Both the position numbers and the translations under genes were made by a program. 64,000 nt of DNA from Rhizophagus irregularis (lineage: Eukaryota > Glomeromycota > Glomeromycetes > Glomerales > Glomeraceae), in NCBI RefSeq assembly GCF_026210795.1, contig NC_089459.1:434001-498000 (forward strand). Reading direction: 5' to 3'. The notes below the pieces were generated by a model. It did not search any database. It saw nothing but the letters and a program-made list of their open reading frames with translations, and had not been told where the DNA came from. This document shows positions 11,266-22,391 of the stretch, piece after piece; positions within the stretch are counted from its first letter, which is position 1; each line of letters begins with the position of its first letter.

Positions 11266-12602
11266 AATTCTGAAAATTTAATCTTATGTCCGACTTTTTA
11301 ACAATAATTAAACGTGTACCGTCATTGAATTTATTCAACTTTTAGAGTTTACTACTACGAAAGTCCAATCCTGTTACAACACATATCCGGCGCACTCACA
11401 AATCCTAACAAAATCATAATCCCAAAAATTCAAAATCCTGAAATCACATTATTCTCGACATTCATTATCCCGATCGACATTCGACACATTATCCCAAACT
11501 TATTATCCTCTTGATAATTATATTATAATGAACATATCAATTTAATTTAGTATTTCAAAGAATGGATTTGTTTTTTAATGTCAAGTGCTGAATTTTTGCA
11601 AAATTATTAAACATTAATAATAAATATTAATTTTTTTACAATAAAACATTAATATTCGCAGAAATTATTATTATATATTAATAAAAAGATTTAATGTCGT
11701 AGTTTCGGAATTTTAAATTTGTAAACGGGATTATGTGTTGTAATGGGATTCTGATCGGTAGGATTTTGAACGGCTCATCAACTGAATTTTATCGTTATTG
11801 TATGAAAATTTTGACAATACTTTGAACGCGCATAGACAAGATGGCATGTCAAATAACTAATATACTACTAGTACATGACACAAAAGTTGCAAAAAAAGCA
11901 TAGGATCGATAACAATTGCAAAAAATTTTTTTATTATATATAGGAATACATATAGCAAAGTTTGCTATAGTAAAATATTACAAAATATGTTGAATATAAT
12001 ATACTAATTAATGTAAAAGAAATATCCATAGTACTAAATAAAAACTAGACTATTTCCATGGATAACATCTCTTCACCATCTATCGCAAAAGTATTCAACT
12101 TGACCTTCCTTATTGGAGCCAAGGGTCGACTAATAAAACTAATAAGGAAAAATTAGGCTATAGTAGCGACTCGTTATACAATATATGCGTATCAAGTTAG
12201 CACCATCAAACTGTTCAAGTCTGATATATTAACCCGCATCTTGGAATGAGAAGAGTCGGTGGAGCGGATACGTCTTTAGCCCATCCGGTCGGGTGAAATA
12301 AAAAGGTGCAAAGTGGTGTGCGCCCGAATTCTATTTGGTTGTGGATCCATCTGATCCAACTATCTGGTGGTTGCGCTCTGGACTGTTGAGGTTGTAATTT
12401 TGATTTCTGATGACCTATGATAATGTTATCTTGAAAGTCGGTTAGAAACATAAAAGGGCATGTTCTGAATTTAATAATAAGATTGATAAGATTAAAATTT
12501 AAATGATATTACAATATTTGTAATAATTAATTCGACCTTTTGTTCTATTCGAGATGTTGAAGATGAACGTGTTAAAAATGTGCGAGATTTCTCGTAGAAA
12601 AA
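11266..12602. other. Intergenic, no gene supported
   Basis: AT-rich to about 12050, then a GC-richer pocket (12080-12430) that may be remains of a gene or transposon. A stop-free stretch of 78 codons lies there on the minus strand but shows no motif, start context or splice sites that would support it. Confidence 0.35.
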
Positions 12603-12838
12603 CTATGTAATAGCGGGTAAAGTGGCAAAGAGTACTTTAAACTTTGTGTAAGTGATCAATCTGGCCTTTGAGGTCGAAAGCATATCTATGGTGAGGATGT
12701 TTTTGCTCTTGATGCGGGATCCAACGTGCGTATAGACTTCCACTTTGGATTTGCGATTTAACACTTGATTAAATTTGGCTAAAGTTCTGAAGTCAGTGAT
12801 AGATGTTTTAACATTTTTGACTCGAACACTTCCTTTTT
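12603..12838 (-). pseudogene. Unrecognised coding-like fragment
   Basis: A stop-free minus-strand frame of about 76 codons reads VRVKNVKTSITDFRTLAKF and later KVEVYTHVGSRIKSKNIL, ending in TAG at 12603. Codon use and residue mix look protein-like, and base composition is higher in GC than the neighbourhood, but there is no ATG near its start and a stop lies just upstream. It may be a leftover exon of a gene or a transposon. No family is recognised. Confidence 0.3.
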
Positions 12839-13045
12839 ATTAATATGGTATAGTTCTTCGTTTGATCTGTGTCTTGAGCTGCTGATCGTACAAATAACTA
12901 TACATGCTTGAAAGTCCGTCTTAATAGTGACTACAGCGTACTGTATAATATAACCCACATGATAATCAACGCATTAAATCTATTTTTTTTTTTAGAAAAA
13001 AAAATTACGTACTTATTTTTTTATTAAAAAAAAAATGGTCTAATC

Positions 13046-14779
13046 CTACAGAATATTGTTTTCAATATTATAAAGCACAATTTCATCAATTTCACTTAAA
13101 GAACATTGAATTTTGTCAGAGTTAGCATATTGTCTTAATAAAATAATTTTTTCTTCATTCATCCAATCAATAGCATTATGAAAATATAGTTCTAACAGAT
13201 CATCTTTTTCACATTTATCACCATTATTAGAAGAACAATCATCCAAGAATTCATTAAAAGATTTAACACTAGATATGAATTTAAAATAAAAACCTAATAA
13301 TTCGATTTGAGTCAAAGAATCATTATTATTTCTATTACGAATCGCCATACCAATTTTAGGTAACCAATCTGTAAGATCTAAATTATCTTTTCTTAAACAA
13401 TCTACACCTAAATATTTTAATTTTGAACATTCCATTAAAAATCTTGGTATAAATTTAATAGTATCAATAGAAGTAGTAATAAAAATTCCACTTAATTTTT
13501 GACAATTTTCAAGGATACTTTGAAATAATAAACAAGAATTTTGAGAATCTTGTTCAATTTCCCATTTTAAAAACAAATATTCTAAAAGTCCACAAGTATT
13601 TTGAATAATTGTTGAAAGATGAATCAAATTTACGCTGGCGTCAATACTTAAACTAAATTCCGTTAATCTATTTAATGAATTAGTAGGAGACGATGATATA
13701 AAAGGAATTAAAGTATCTTCAGTCCAAAATGAAGGTTTCATATTTTTCGCATCTGATAAATGTGAATCGGTTATCCTCAATGTTTTTAAATTCTTACATT
13801 GTTTAAATATATCTAAATTAAAACAATTACCCCCTTGTTTTAGCCAAAGATGAATCAAGCTATCCTTATTTTTAATTAAGACTTCATTTATAGAATTAGA
13901 TAATTTCGGCATATCTTTATTTGTCATATGAATCTTCAAGAAGTTGATAGTTGGTAATCCATTTATTAAATACGAAGCTAAACCATCATCATCATCATCA
14001 CACTTGATAGTCAATTTATCAATAGATGTGAACGTTGGACTTAAACTTTCCAAAACAGAATGTTGATTATTACTATTAATTCTCATAAAATCTAAATGTG
14101 ATCCGTTAGGAATAATTTCTGGAATGACGGATAAATGATTAAATGAGTAAAATCCGCTTTGAATAATTAATTTATAACGTATTAAACGATTTTCCACGAA
14201 TAATTTTAATACTTCTTTAAATATTATTCTACTTTGTAATTGCTTATCATAAATATTATCTTTTTTTGATTTTTTAATCGAATCAGATAATCTACTTTCA
14301 CTAAATCTAGCATAATGAAAACATTTGTTAAATAACCTTGTAGCAAAATCTTCTCCATCATCATGATTTTCATCATCATCATCTTCTTCTTCTTCTTCGT
14401 TATTATTATATGAAGGATTTAAATCATTATCACTAATAAGATGTAACCAATTTCCACATGCTTCATATAATCCGTTAAACTCAACTTCTCTTAAATATTG
14501 TGTATAATCATACGTAGCACTAAAACTCTCTTTTGTCGCTTCGTGTATGATATTATGTTCTCTTAAAATTTGTTTTGATTCTTTATTCAGACATGAAATG
14601 TATACTTCAATTATTCGATAATGATATTGCCAATACATTTTTTCCAAAGGATTACTCCATAATATTGGTAAAATATTTGAACACCAATATTTTGAAACAA
14701 GTATATATTTTGATAAATGATGATTCTCCAACTCTTTAAAAATTGTATGTAAAATTTCTGGAGGTATTCTTGTGGCCAT
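13046..14779 (-). CDS. F-box protein with LRR-like tail, 577 aa, single exon
   Basis: The start chosen gives MATRIPPEILHTIF; an ATG 20 codons upstream is in frame but adds residues with no F-box character. Residues about 4-45 (PPEILHTIFKELE ... VSKYWCSNILPILW) form a typical F-box, the module that binds Skp1 in SCF ubiquitin ligases. The remainder is rich in Leu/Ile with the repeated pattern of leucine-rich repeats (for example KNLKTLRITDSHLS, SKLKYLGVDC), expected to bind the target protein. A long acidic run of Glu and Asp lies near residues 128-145. No introns are needed. F-box families of this form are strongly expanded in arbuscular mycorrhizal fungi. The target is unknown. Confidence 0.85.
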   Translation of the reverse strand: MATRIPPEILHTIFKELENHHLSKYILVSKYWCSNILPILWSNPLEKMYWQYHYRIIEVYISCLNKESKQILREHNIIHEATKESFSATYDYTQYLREVEFNGLYEACGNWLHLISDNDLNPSYNNNEEEEEDDDDENHDDGEDFATRLFNKCFHYARFSESRLSDSIKKSKKDNIYDKQLQSRIIFKEVLKLFVENRLIRYKLIIQSGFYSFNHLSVIPEIIPNGSHLDFMRINSNNQHSVLESLSPTFTSIDKLTIKCDDDDDGLASYLINGLPTINFLKIHMTNKDMPKLSNSINEVLIKNKDSLIHLWLKQGGNCFNLDIFKQCKNLKTLRITDSHLSDAKNMKPSFWTEDTLIPFISSSPTNSLNRLTEFSLSIDASVNLIHLSTIIQNTCGLLEYLFLKWEIEQDSQNSCLLFQSILENCQKLSGIFITTSIDTIKFIPRFLMECSKLKYLGVDCLRKDNLDLTDWLPKIGMAIRNRNNNDSLTQIELLGFYFKFISSVKSFNEFLDDCSSNNGDKCEKDDLLELYFHNAIDWMNEEKIILLRQYANSDKIQCSLSEIDEIVLYNIENNIL

Positions 14780-16830
14780 AATGAAACTTTTTTTTTTCAT
14801 CCGAAGAGAAAAGAATTGGGATATGACCAAGTTTTGCAAACAAAAGTATTATATGGTGATACAACTTCATAATTTGTAATTTTTCTGATCAGATGATCGT
14901 TTATCATTTTGCTCAAATTTGGTATTTAAAATTAAAGAAGCTAACGCCTTATATCCTTATGTCCCAAATCTGGCCGGTTTTCCAAAACGGAAAGTACCGA
15001 GCTGAAAGTTCCAGCTATAAATAGATAAAGTTTGCCGCACTGTCTGCCGCACTGTTGCCTGTTGACCTGTAATTTATTCCATCATATCATATGACGTGTC
15101 AATATACGATTAGGTGATGATCTGCGAAATAATTAAACACAGGAAGAAAAAAAATAACACGTGACAATCGCACCGCCGTACTTCATATTTATATAAACGA
15201 AGCTTTTTTACATATTATCTCCGAAAAAATATAATTAAGTTTTAAGATCTTATAACTCCACATTAAGTGCTTTTTGTAAAGTAGTTCCTGCACTAGAGTA
15301 CGATTATTAATCATTCGGTGATTCATGACAAAAATAATGCTTATTATTGTTGATATTTGTGAATTCTTTTAATACTTGTCACCTCTGAAGTTTTGACTTT
15401 TATTTTTTTTTTAGTTACATAATTTACATGAAAATATAAAATTTTTGATATCATTTGGGCTGACTAGCATTAGTTATTGAATACATTAATACTATTATAC
15501 AAATGATGATATTTGCAGTTGTTGCCAATTGCATATGGAAATATCAAATACGACACTCTTCGGGCCATTAGTAATTTTTCTAATTGTCGTTATAATGTGA
15601 TTTATTATGTTTTATAAAAATATAACGACATCAAAGGAATCCAAAAAATGGTATATCATTATACAGTACTATAATATGTAGTTATAATGAGATGTCGTTA
15701 TAACGGGCGGTACTTGTACTAATTTTTTTCTTTTTTTTGAAAAGGATGTTGAATACTTATAATAAATGGACCAAAAATTACTTGACAATTTTCAGTAATC
15801 TGCTCTATTTATTTTTCGCGTGTAAAATTCACAATTGCTAAATAAATGAACCACATTTTGAAAAATCTTGTTATTTTCATTATTATATAAATGATAAAGT
15901 ACTCCGGCCCTACCATACTATAAAAAATATTACGCATACACCATACAATCCCCAGCAAACCCTACTGTAGGAGTGTCCAAACGAAAAGATGAAAAAAAAA
16001 AGAGTGTTATAAATGAATATAATGAATATGACTGCGGAAATCGGAACCTCAAATTGTGATTTTGATCAGTTACAATTTCCTATTATAAATTTCCTATTAT
16101 AATTATACGCGACGCGTAACAATCAAATATAATTATGAGTCATCTTTTATGGAAAAATTTTTATGATGTAAATATAAAAATCCTCTATCCTCACTTTCTT
16201 TCTCTTCTCTCTCTCACCTTTTTCCACTATTGTTATCTAGGACCACGGCTCTCCCGCCTCTCCGGACACCTACGTTTTGGCTTTCTCTTTTGTAGGTTCA
16301 CGGCTTCACTTTGTTGTCTCTTCCCCTTCCTCTAGCCCATAGTCGATTTTTATAACTTTCCTTTTCACCGTTTGTCTAAGGAAATATATATATATTTTTT
16401 TAAGTAACGAGTACATATATTAATTTTAGAAATTCCTAGAGAGCACGAACTTAAAAGTTACGTGACCTACAGCAAAGTCTCTAATATACGTACCAAGGTG
16501 TGATGATACGATAAAAAAAATTTTGTCAAATTAATCAAGACTTTCTATTGTTATAAAGAAGGTATAATTTATTATCATCAATTTTCTTGATTTATTAATA
16601 TATATATTATTTTTATTAAAAAGATCAATTATATTAAAAAAAACTTTAATGATTTTTAGGAAGGTTAAACACCATTGGTTTGGGAGGAGTCGTCCAGCCC
16701 AGTATTCCAAGAACCCATTCAACAAACCCTTAGCATTCATAGCACTCGTTGCACCTGAAAAACAATTGTTATCAGAAAAAAATTTTTACGCGAAATCATG
16801 TGACTTTGAATGACTGGGTGCAAAGTCGCA
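14780..16830. other. Intergenic, upstream of the F-box gene
   Basis: Upstream sequence of the F-box gene followed by AT-rich spacer. At 15588-15712 there are TCGTTATAA words in both orientations, possibly a decayed MITE. A GC-richer stretch at 16190-16340 is pyrimidine-rich on the plus strand and carries no convincing gene. Confidence 0.4.
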
Positions 16831-17020
16831 TTATTTCTCATCATCGTCCTTCTTCCGGACCTTCTTTTCTCTGGCCTTTTCCAATAGCTTCACCAACTTC
16901 CGCCTCGAACTTTGTGATGGAGTCAGCGGACCAGTTCCATTAGCTACCTCTTTTAGACTTTCAGACACATAAAGGTATGTTGAACTGCTAAAGAGAGTGG
17001 GCTTTGCCTGCCCTCATTTC
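16831..17020 (-). pseudogene. Lys/Arg-rich coding-like fragment, unrecognised
   Basis: The minus strand holds a stop-free stretch ending in TAA at 16831 that reads SESLKEVANGTGPLTPSQSS and then a basic tail (KLLEKAREKKVRKKDDDEK). The sequence to about 17600 stays GC-richer than its surroundings, as if it were a degraded gene, but frames break repeatedly. I cannot name the family. Confidence 0.35.
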
Positions 17021-17848
17021 TGGTGAAGGTGAACAAGTGGATGCAATGATCAAGGAAGTTATGGCAACCTTGTGAGCTGGCAGGTCTATCTATGATAACT
17101 CTGTTAACTGACGGACCTGGCTGAGATACGAATAAGATCTTCTCAGTGTTGAGGTCTACTGTTCCACAATGAGGAATAGTTATGTACCTTCCTCAACTTT
17201 GACTCATGCAATTGATTTGTTCTCATTGAGGACTTTTGGATTCAGAGAACTGGAAGCACTTCGTGGCCACAGTTTTACTGTGAACGTCCTTCTCTGTTTT
17301 CAGAATTTCTGGATGATAACAAATCTTTGTGTGTCCAGGAGAGATGTCAGCGAAAGGACACAATAACCTAAAGCTGTGTTTTTGTAAGTTCTTTCAAACA
17401 GATACTTGTAGCTATACCTTTTATTGTGCAGTTTTCAGGAACGGACGGTGAAAATATCGACACTAATATATAGGAAGAAGATCCGAACTGCTTCGTTATG
17501 AAACTTGATACTTTAGAAGGATACTGCCTCACGTCACTACCAGATGGTGGGATGAAATTTTTAAGTAGAGTACTTAGCGAAAGCTAACCATCCCTTTTAA
17601 TTTATAGATGTCCCACAAGAAATTTGTAAGAACATTTAGTTATAACGAAGAGTTGGATGATAATTCTGAGGTCATGTGATATATTATATAATAGTTGGGT
17701 GGGTTGGAAGCGGTAGTATGTATATTATTAACATTTGAAAGATGTATTGTATAATTTAATTATTTTGCAATAACTAATTTTTTAAAATTTATTTAATACA
17801 CGAATTTTTTTTTATTTTTAATTTTTTTTTGTTTAATTTTAAATCTCC
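17021..17848. other. GC-richer relic region without a readable gene
   Basis: Base composition up to about 17600 resembles old coding DNA, with many short frames on both strands broken by stops. After 17700 the sequence becomes AT-rich. No domain could be recognised on either strand. Confidence 0.3.
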
Positions 17849-18390
17849 TTAAATTTTTTTAAAATGGTAAAAAAATTGAAAATTTAGGACAATATTACAA
17901 ATTATACTTTGTATTTGCGGTAATATATCCCTTAAAGCAATTTTCCGTTCCTTTAAAGCAAAGTTTTTTCCTCTATATTCAAGTTCTTTGAAATTTAGAT
18001 TATTTTGAATGTTTTTTTTATTATCTTCAGTATTTTCATTACAATCATCCTCAGAATCAGAATCAAAATGAATTGTAATAACTTTTGTAGTCTTTTTACT
18101 AGAGTTTGCACATTTTCATTTTGCAGGAATTATATTTTTTTCTTAGACTGTACATTTGCTAATGTATAAATTAAATCAAATTAAATAAATTAAATAAATT
18201 TTAGAAATGTATTCAAATCAAATAAATTAAATATATAATTTATTAATTTTAACATTACCTTTACGCTTATTAAACTGAATGTTACGAGTAATAAGACTTT
18301 TGTCACGTCCCCAATTAGGCACATTAAATTTTTTATGAACATGAATAGTAGTAAATCTTTCCTTGTCTAATTTTCTTCCTCTATAATTAA
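17849..18390 (-). pseudogene. Acidic, coiled-coil gene fragment (two exon-like blocks)
   Basis: On the minus strand an exon-like block near 18390-18262 reads RFTTIHVHKKFNVPNWGRDK and ends at a GTAATG donor. A second block from about 18122 to the TAA at 17849 reads VITIHFDSDSEDDCNENTED and then an alternating basic/acidic helix (KELEYRGKNFALKERKIAL). The frames do not join cleanly across the presumed intron, so it is probably a relic. The acidic stretch plus helix resembles tails of DNA-binding or transposon-linked proteins, but this is a guess. Confidence 0.35.
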
Positions 18391-18904
18391 TAATAAAAAA
18401 AAAATTTTTTGAGAAAATTCCATGCGAAAAAGGTGATTTTATAAGAAAATCGCGTAACGTGTTTTTTTCAGTTAATTCACATAATGATTCTTTTTTTTCA
18501 CTCTACCCTTCCCTTCCCTTCGCCTCTTTCCCACTTTCTTATCTCATATATCTCTTTTTATATAATCCTTCCTTTTTTATAGAAAAAATAACAAAAATTT
18601 ATTTATAATCCTACTTTTTAATACAATGCAGCCCTACTCTTTCAGTTCAAAGTAATGTTGAAAATAAAACTGGAGTTTCGCAAAGTTGATGAAACTGTTT
18701 AACATCTATGGTATCGTCTTGCATATTTTAGTTCAGTATAAGAAAGAGAAGAGTCCAAAGATGTCACTAACTCTTATTAAAATAGGAAGACCTTCTTTCA
18801 TATCTCCTTTATTTTATGAGACCCTTGATCTAAATTTAACACTAGTATTGTGGTATACACGTATTATAAACGACCACCATATTTTCAAGCTATGTATTAA
18901 TTTA
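18391..18904. other. Intergenic, no gene seen
   Basis: AT-rich, with a pyrimidine-rich tract (CCCTTCCCTTCCCTTCGCC) near 18508-18526. Nothing else is supported. Confidence 0.4.
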
Positions 18905-19232
18905 GAGTGGCACAGCTTATCCCAATTTTGGGCAGTGTAGTAAAACGTGGCAAACATACACTTATTAGTCTTATACGTTTATACTTCGCCTTCAACAATA
19001 ATAATTGAAATCAGCCTCAAAATCTTAAGGCTTAAACTTGGACATCATTGTTTGATCATAGCAAATAAGCACTTACTTAATTCTGGCCGAAATACTAGTA
19101 ACAATAATTGGTTGACAGCCTTAACTTGCTGAAGTACGTGGTTATATAATGACCAGGGGAAGAGAAATAAAAAATATTTGAACCAATTCAAAAATACTTA
19201 TCGCATAAAAATCAAAATCGAAAAAAAAAATA
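18905..19232 (+). promoter_or_regulatory. Upstream region of the secreted peptide gene, duplicated elsewhere
   Basis: Blocks such as AAACGTGGCAAACATACACT, AAGACTTAT-like words and TAACTTGCTGAAGTACGTGG also occur, inverted, upstream of the decayed copy at 23.9-24.2 kb (24225-24470), and in weaker form upstream of the third copy (49500-49610). The shared part therefore covers the promoter as well as the gene. A TATATAA word (19144) lies about 90 bp before the start codon. Confidence 0.55.
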
Positions 19233-19650
19233 ATGTATTTAAAATATTTGTTATTGATCTTTGCCTTTACTATTGTTTCAACAGGTAAGATACAGCTTTT
19301 ACTTAATTTTCCTTTTAACATTAATACTAAATAATGTAGGAGCTTTGGTTGTAAAACGAAAAGGTAATTTTTCAATAAGAATTAATGTGAATAATGGATA
19401 TTGTATAACATTATTTTTTTCTCGTGTAGTGAAAAATAAGCGACACGATTATAAAAGTTATGATTATGATTATTATCATCATAAAAGTTATGATTATGAT
19501 TATTATCATCATAAAAGTTATGATTATGATTATTATCATCATAAAAGTTATGATTATGATTATTATCATCATAAAAGTTATAATTATGATTATGGTAAGG
19601 ATTATGGTAAGGATTATGGTTATTATGGTAAAAATAAATACTTAACGTGA
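19233..19650 (+). CDS. Small secreted Tyr/His-rich repeat peptide (3 exons, 98 aa)
   Basis: Exons 19233-19284, 19340-19363 (only 24 bp) and 19430-19650, all with GT-AG introns; the two paralogous copies preserve the same splice sites. Residues 1-18 (MYLKYLLLIFAFTIVSTG) are a clear signal peptide. The next part has dibasic sites, KR at about 23-24 and 28-29, that fit Kex2-type processing. The mature part contains four perfect copies plus a degenerate fifth of the ten-residue unit KSYDYDYYHH and ends in a Gly/Lys/Tyr tail. The design (signal, dibasic sites, tandem repeat) matches the class of Kex2-processed secreted repeat peptides described in fungi. Function is unknown; roles in the wall, metal binding through His, or host interaction are all possible. 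An unspliced reading of the locus would replace the signal peptide by intron sequence and is not preferred. Confidence 0.8.
19453..19602 (+). repeat. 30-bp coding tandem repeat
   Basis: Four identical 30-bp units begin at 19453, 19483, 19513 and 19543, each encoding KSYDYDYYHH, with a changed fifth unit at 19573. The units are identical at the DNA level, so expansion or homogenisation is recent; the decayed copy at 23.9 kb has no such array. Confidence 0.85.
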
Positions 19651-19978
19651 TGCCGACGGTTTGTTACACTAAAAATGGCACCTTGTAACGTTAGATTAGA
19701 TTTTACATTTAACTTAATATTATTTTAATTTCTCGAAATGAACTATTAAAACTTGACCCTAATTATTTTTGTTATATTTTGTTATTAAATACGGTTTAAA
19801 AATTATTTTTCTTATAATTATAACAGATAATACTATCATGTTTAATAATGCTGTAATTGGGAAAGCATATTCCATGCACTATATCACATTATTAAAAATT
19901 TTCATGTTAAATCATATGATCATCAATTTATTAGTATTTCTTACCAATAAATATGACCATTGAAGAAAAATCCTTTAT
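19651..19978. other. Spacer downstream of the secreted peptide gene
   Basis: The first 60 bp include CACCTTGTAACGTTAGATTAG, also present in inverted form beside the second copy (near 23800-23830). The rest is plain AT-rich sequence. Confidence 0.4.
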
Positions 19979-20962
19979 TTACTTCGTAGCTCCGCTAGAG
20001 TCTCTATAACCTTTACTCTTAGCAAAAATGTGGATTTTTTCTATTGTTTTATCCCACTCCCTATTACTTCTTGGGCTATTCCTAGAAGGTATATACAGCT
20101 CTTGAGTAACACTATTTTTTCGGAATGTATATTTTTTTCGAATCTCTGGGTCATTCTCAACACCTCTTCGTAAATCATACCAACTATCTCTTTCATATGC
20201 ATTACTATATGTTTTTGGTTCTATAGTGCTATCAAGTGCCTGACTAGGCACGAAAGAAGTAAATAAATCATAGAGAGAGAGAATTTTTTCTAATATCTTA
20301 TTTTGTTTTCCAGCATATTAATACTTTTTTCTGCAGACGTAAGGGTTTTTTTTGTCTCCTAAATAAGTTCTTTAGAAAGAGCAATTTTTTTGTCTTTCTC
20401 TTCTATGGATTTATTCATTGTAGCTTCACGAGATGTAATATGTTGCATTTTGTTATTATATTGGTCCTCTAATTTTCCTGTAATTCACCTATGAATCTAT
20501 CATGTTCGTCTTGCAACGTTGGGATTCAGCACTAAGATAGACATTGTTTTCCATTTTAATCTTATTGGTTATTGTTTTCTGAATCTCTAATTTCGCATGT
20601 TCCAATTTCTTCGTATATTCTTCTTCACGTTGATGCAACAGATTTTCACGGTCAGTCATTTCTTTTTCTCGTTCAGAAAGAGACTGCTCGAATAAAACTA
20701 ACCTGTTAAGAGTATCATTCCCACCTGGTGTTGAATTTGCCGTTGTTTTCAGACGTTGACGATCCTTTTTCTTCAAGTAGTTGGCTACCTCTCGATTTAG
20801 CAGTTCCTCCACTACCGGATGAATACTACTCGCCTCTTCAACTTTCAATGGATATTTCCGAGTTGTGAGACGTCGCCATATATCATTTTTAATAGAGCGA
20901 GGAAGTTGGTTAAGCTGTGTTGTAAAGTGAGAGTGAAAAGATGGGAATAACGAGTTACTCAT
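19979..20962 (-). pseudogene. Broken coiled-coil protein gene
   Basis: A minus-strand frame starts at the ATG at 20962 (MSNSLFPSFHSHFTTQL), passes through a long Glu/Lys/Arg heptad-rich helix (LSEREKEMTDRENLLHQRE) and stops at 20489. The protein-like sequence continues in other frames: DEHDRFIGELQE, then a block with KMQHITSREATMN and KDKKIALSKELI ending in a stop, then from about 20300 a last block (SNAYERDSWYDLRRG, KTIEKIHIFAKSKG) ending at 19979. At least three frame changes and one stop separate the blocks, so the copy is dead. It lies downstream of, and on the same strand as, the retropepsin-like gene, and may have belonged to the same element. The family is not recognised. Confidence 0.6.
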
Positions 20963-21627
20963 TTATCTGAAGAATACTCAATAGATATCCTATATACAGT
21001 ATACATGAGAAAAAATCTTAAAATTCAAATAATTCATTGAATAGGAATTCTTCATATTCAATAATGTTCTAAAAAAAATTTGTTTATCAATCTAGTAGTT
21101 ATATCATTTACGTTATCGAATAAATATAGAATGACATGAATTCATGGAATTTGTGGAATTATCGGGAAAGTTACTTTGAAAAGCTTTTATTATGACGGAA
21201 GGATCCAAAATTTAGTAATTAATAAATAGTTAGGCAACAAAAATAATGACAACTTTGCTAATAGTATGGAGTAGTGAGAAGGAATCACCATTTCTACCAT
21301 GTAAAAGGCCTAGAAGCCGGCGCGATTCCCTATTATTTTATTACTTTCATTTTATTAGACGACTACTTGCTGTATATCAATGAAAAATAATAAATAAATT
21401 TTTTGCTCAATTGAACTTTATTCTTTTGCAATTATATATATATTTTTTTTTTATTCAAAGATTCGCTAATTAGCAGTAAGTGAAGAAAAAGAAATTTGGT
21501 ATCTAAAAAAGTAATAGCAATAGAAAAACATAATAGCAGAAGAAGGAAGAATAATGGAAATAGTGAAAGAAAGTTTGATAGAGATTATATTAAATTCAGA
21601 ATAATAATAATAAATCATAATAATAAA
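20963..21627. other. Spacer between two relic genes
   Basis: AT-rich with one GC-richer word (CTAGAAGCCGGCGCGATTCC near 21310-21329). Short frames on the plus strand at 21496-21714 overlap the real coding strand of the next gene and are shadows. Confidence 0.4.
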
Positions 21628-22391
21628 TCAGACTTTTGCTTGGATTTTTTTTCTTCTCTTCTTGGCGTTGTTTTTACTTTTCCGCTTCCTGTTTTGCTCG
21701 TTGCTGAGGGGTAGGCTTTTTTCTGGATTGGGCAAGTTTTGTAATTTACAGAAAGGCATAGTCTTTTTTCTCCTAAACCTGACGAACAAATACACTAAAA
21801 TTACTACTAGCAAAATAAAAATAGGCCCAGCAAAAACAATTGGATTAATATCGGTCGTATTGGCTGTATAATTCGTAACTGTCTTTTCATTAGTTATGTT
21901 TTTAAATTTTATAGTGAAATAACTTTCACCGTAGTCCGCAAACAGTTGGGCATCATAAAGGTCCAGAAAATCAGCACCAAGGAGATTTAAGTCATTGAAG
22001 TTGGATTCACTAGGTGATAATTCCACCTTTGTTGGTCTTTTATTTAATGTTACTTTTATGGGGTTCTTTGCGTCAGAGATAGTCAAATTGAACGATCTGA
22101 GCACCTCCTCACAGATAGTGGTCTTCGGGGCCCTGGTATCTACTAGGAAATATATGTTCTTGATAGTGCTTTTTCTTCTCATAGTCATCAAGCCAATGAG
22201 TCTACATCACCAAACATTTTCCCTTCGACTTCATCTAATTCCTGAGCAGAATTTGATAGGTATTTAATTCTAAGTTGTTTCGATATTTCTTGGTGCAAAT
22301 TGTTTGATTTAATATCTTTAATAAGGACATCATAGGAATCGACATCAAGCAACATTGAGAACATTGGGAATTTTTTAGTGTTTTTGGACAT
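21628..22391 (-). pseudogene. Retropepsin-like transmembrane protein, active site and frame damaged
   Basis: The minus strand opens with an ATG at 22391 (MSKNTKKFPMFSMLLDVDSY) and 67 codons later runs into TGA; a one-base shift at about 22190 continues into a second frame of about 187 codons. That part contains IYFLVDTRAPKTTICEEVL, the layout of a retroviral-type aspartic protease active site (hydrophobic-DTGA) with the Gly of DTG replaced by Arg, and later LLGADFLDLYDAQLF, which matches the conserved hydrophobic-Gly block of that fold. Near its residues 122-142 a hydrophobic segment (IVFAGPIFILLVVILVYLF) is a convincing membrane anchor, followed by a basic tail. Such proteases normally act as dimers and cut polyproteins or ubiquitin-like adaptors. 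Loss of the Gly and the frameshift suggest it is inactive. No reverse transcriptase is nearby. Confidence 0.6.

Noticed and set aside
12215-12451. 78-codon minus-strand frame
   Set aside because: No recognisable motif or flanking exon; kept only as a GC-richer pocket in the intergenic note.
19261-19650. Unspliced 129-codon reading of the secreted peptide locus
   Set aside because: It reads through two GT-AG introns that are conserved in the two paralogous copies; the spliced model gives a better signal peptide.
21496-22267. Plus-strand frames opposite the retropepsin-like gene
   Set aside because: They are complements of the coding strand, which has the protease motif and membrane helix.
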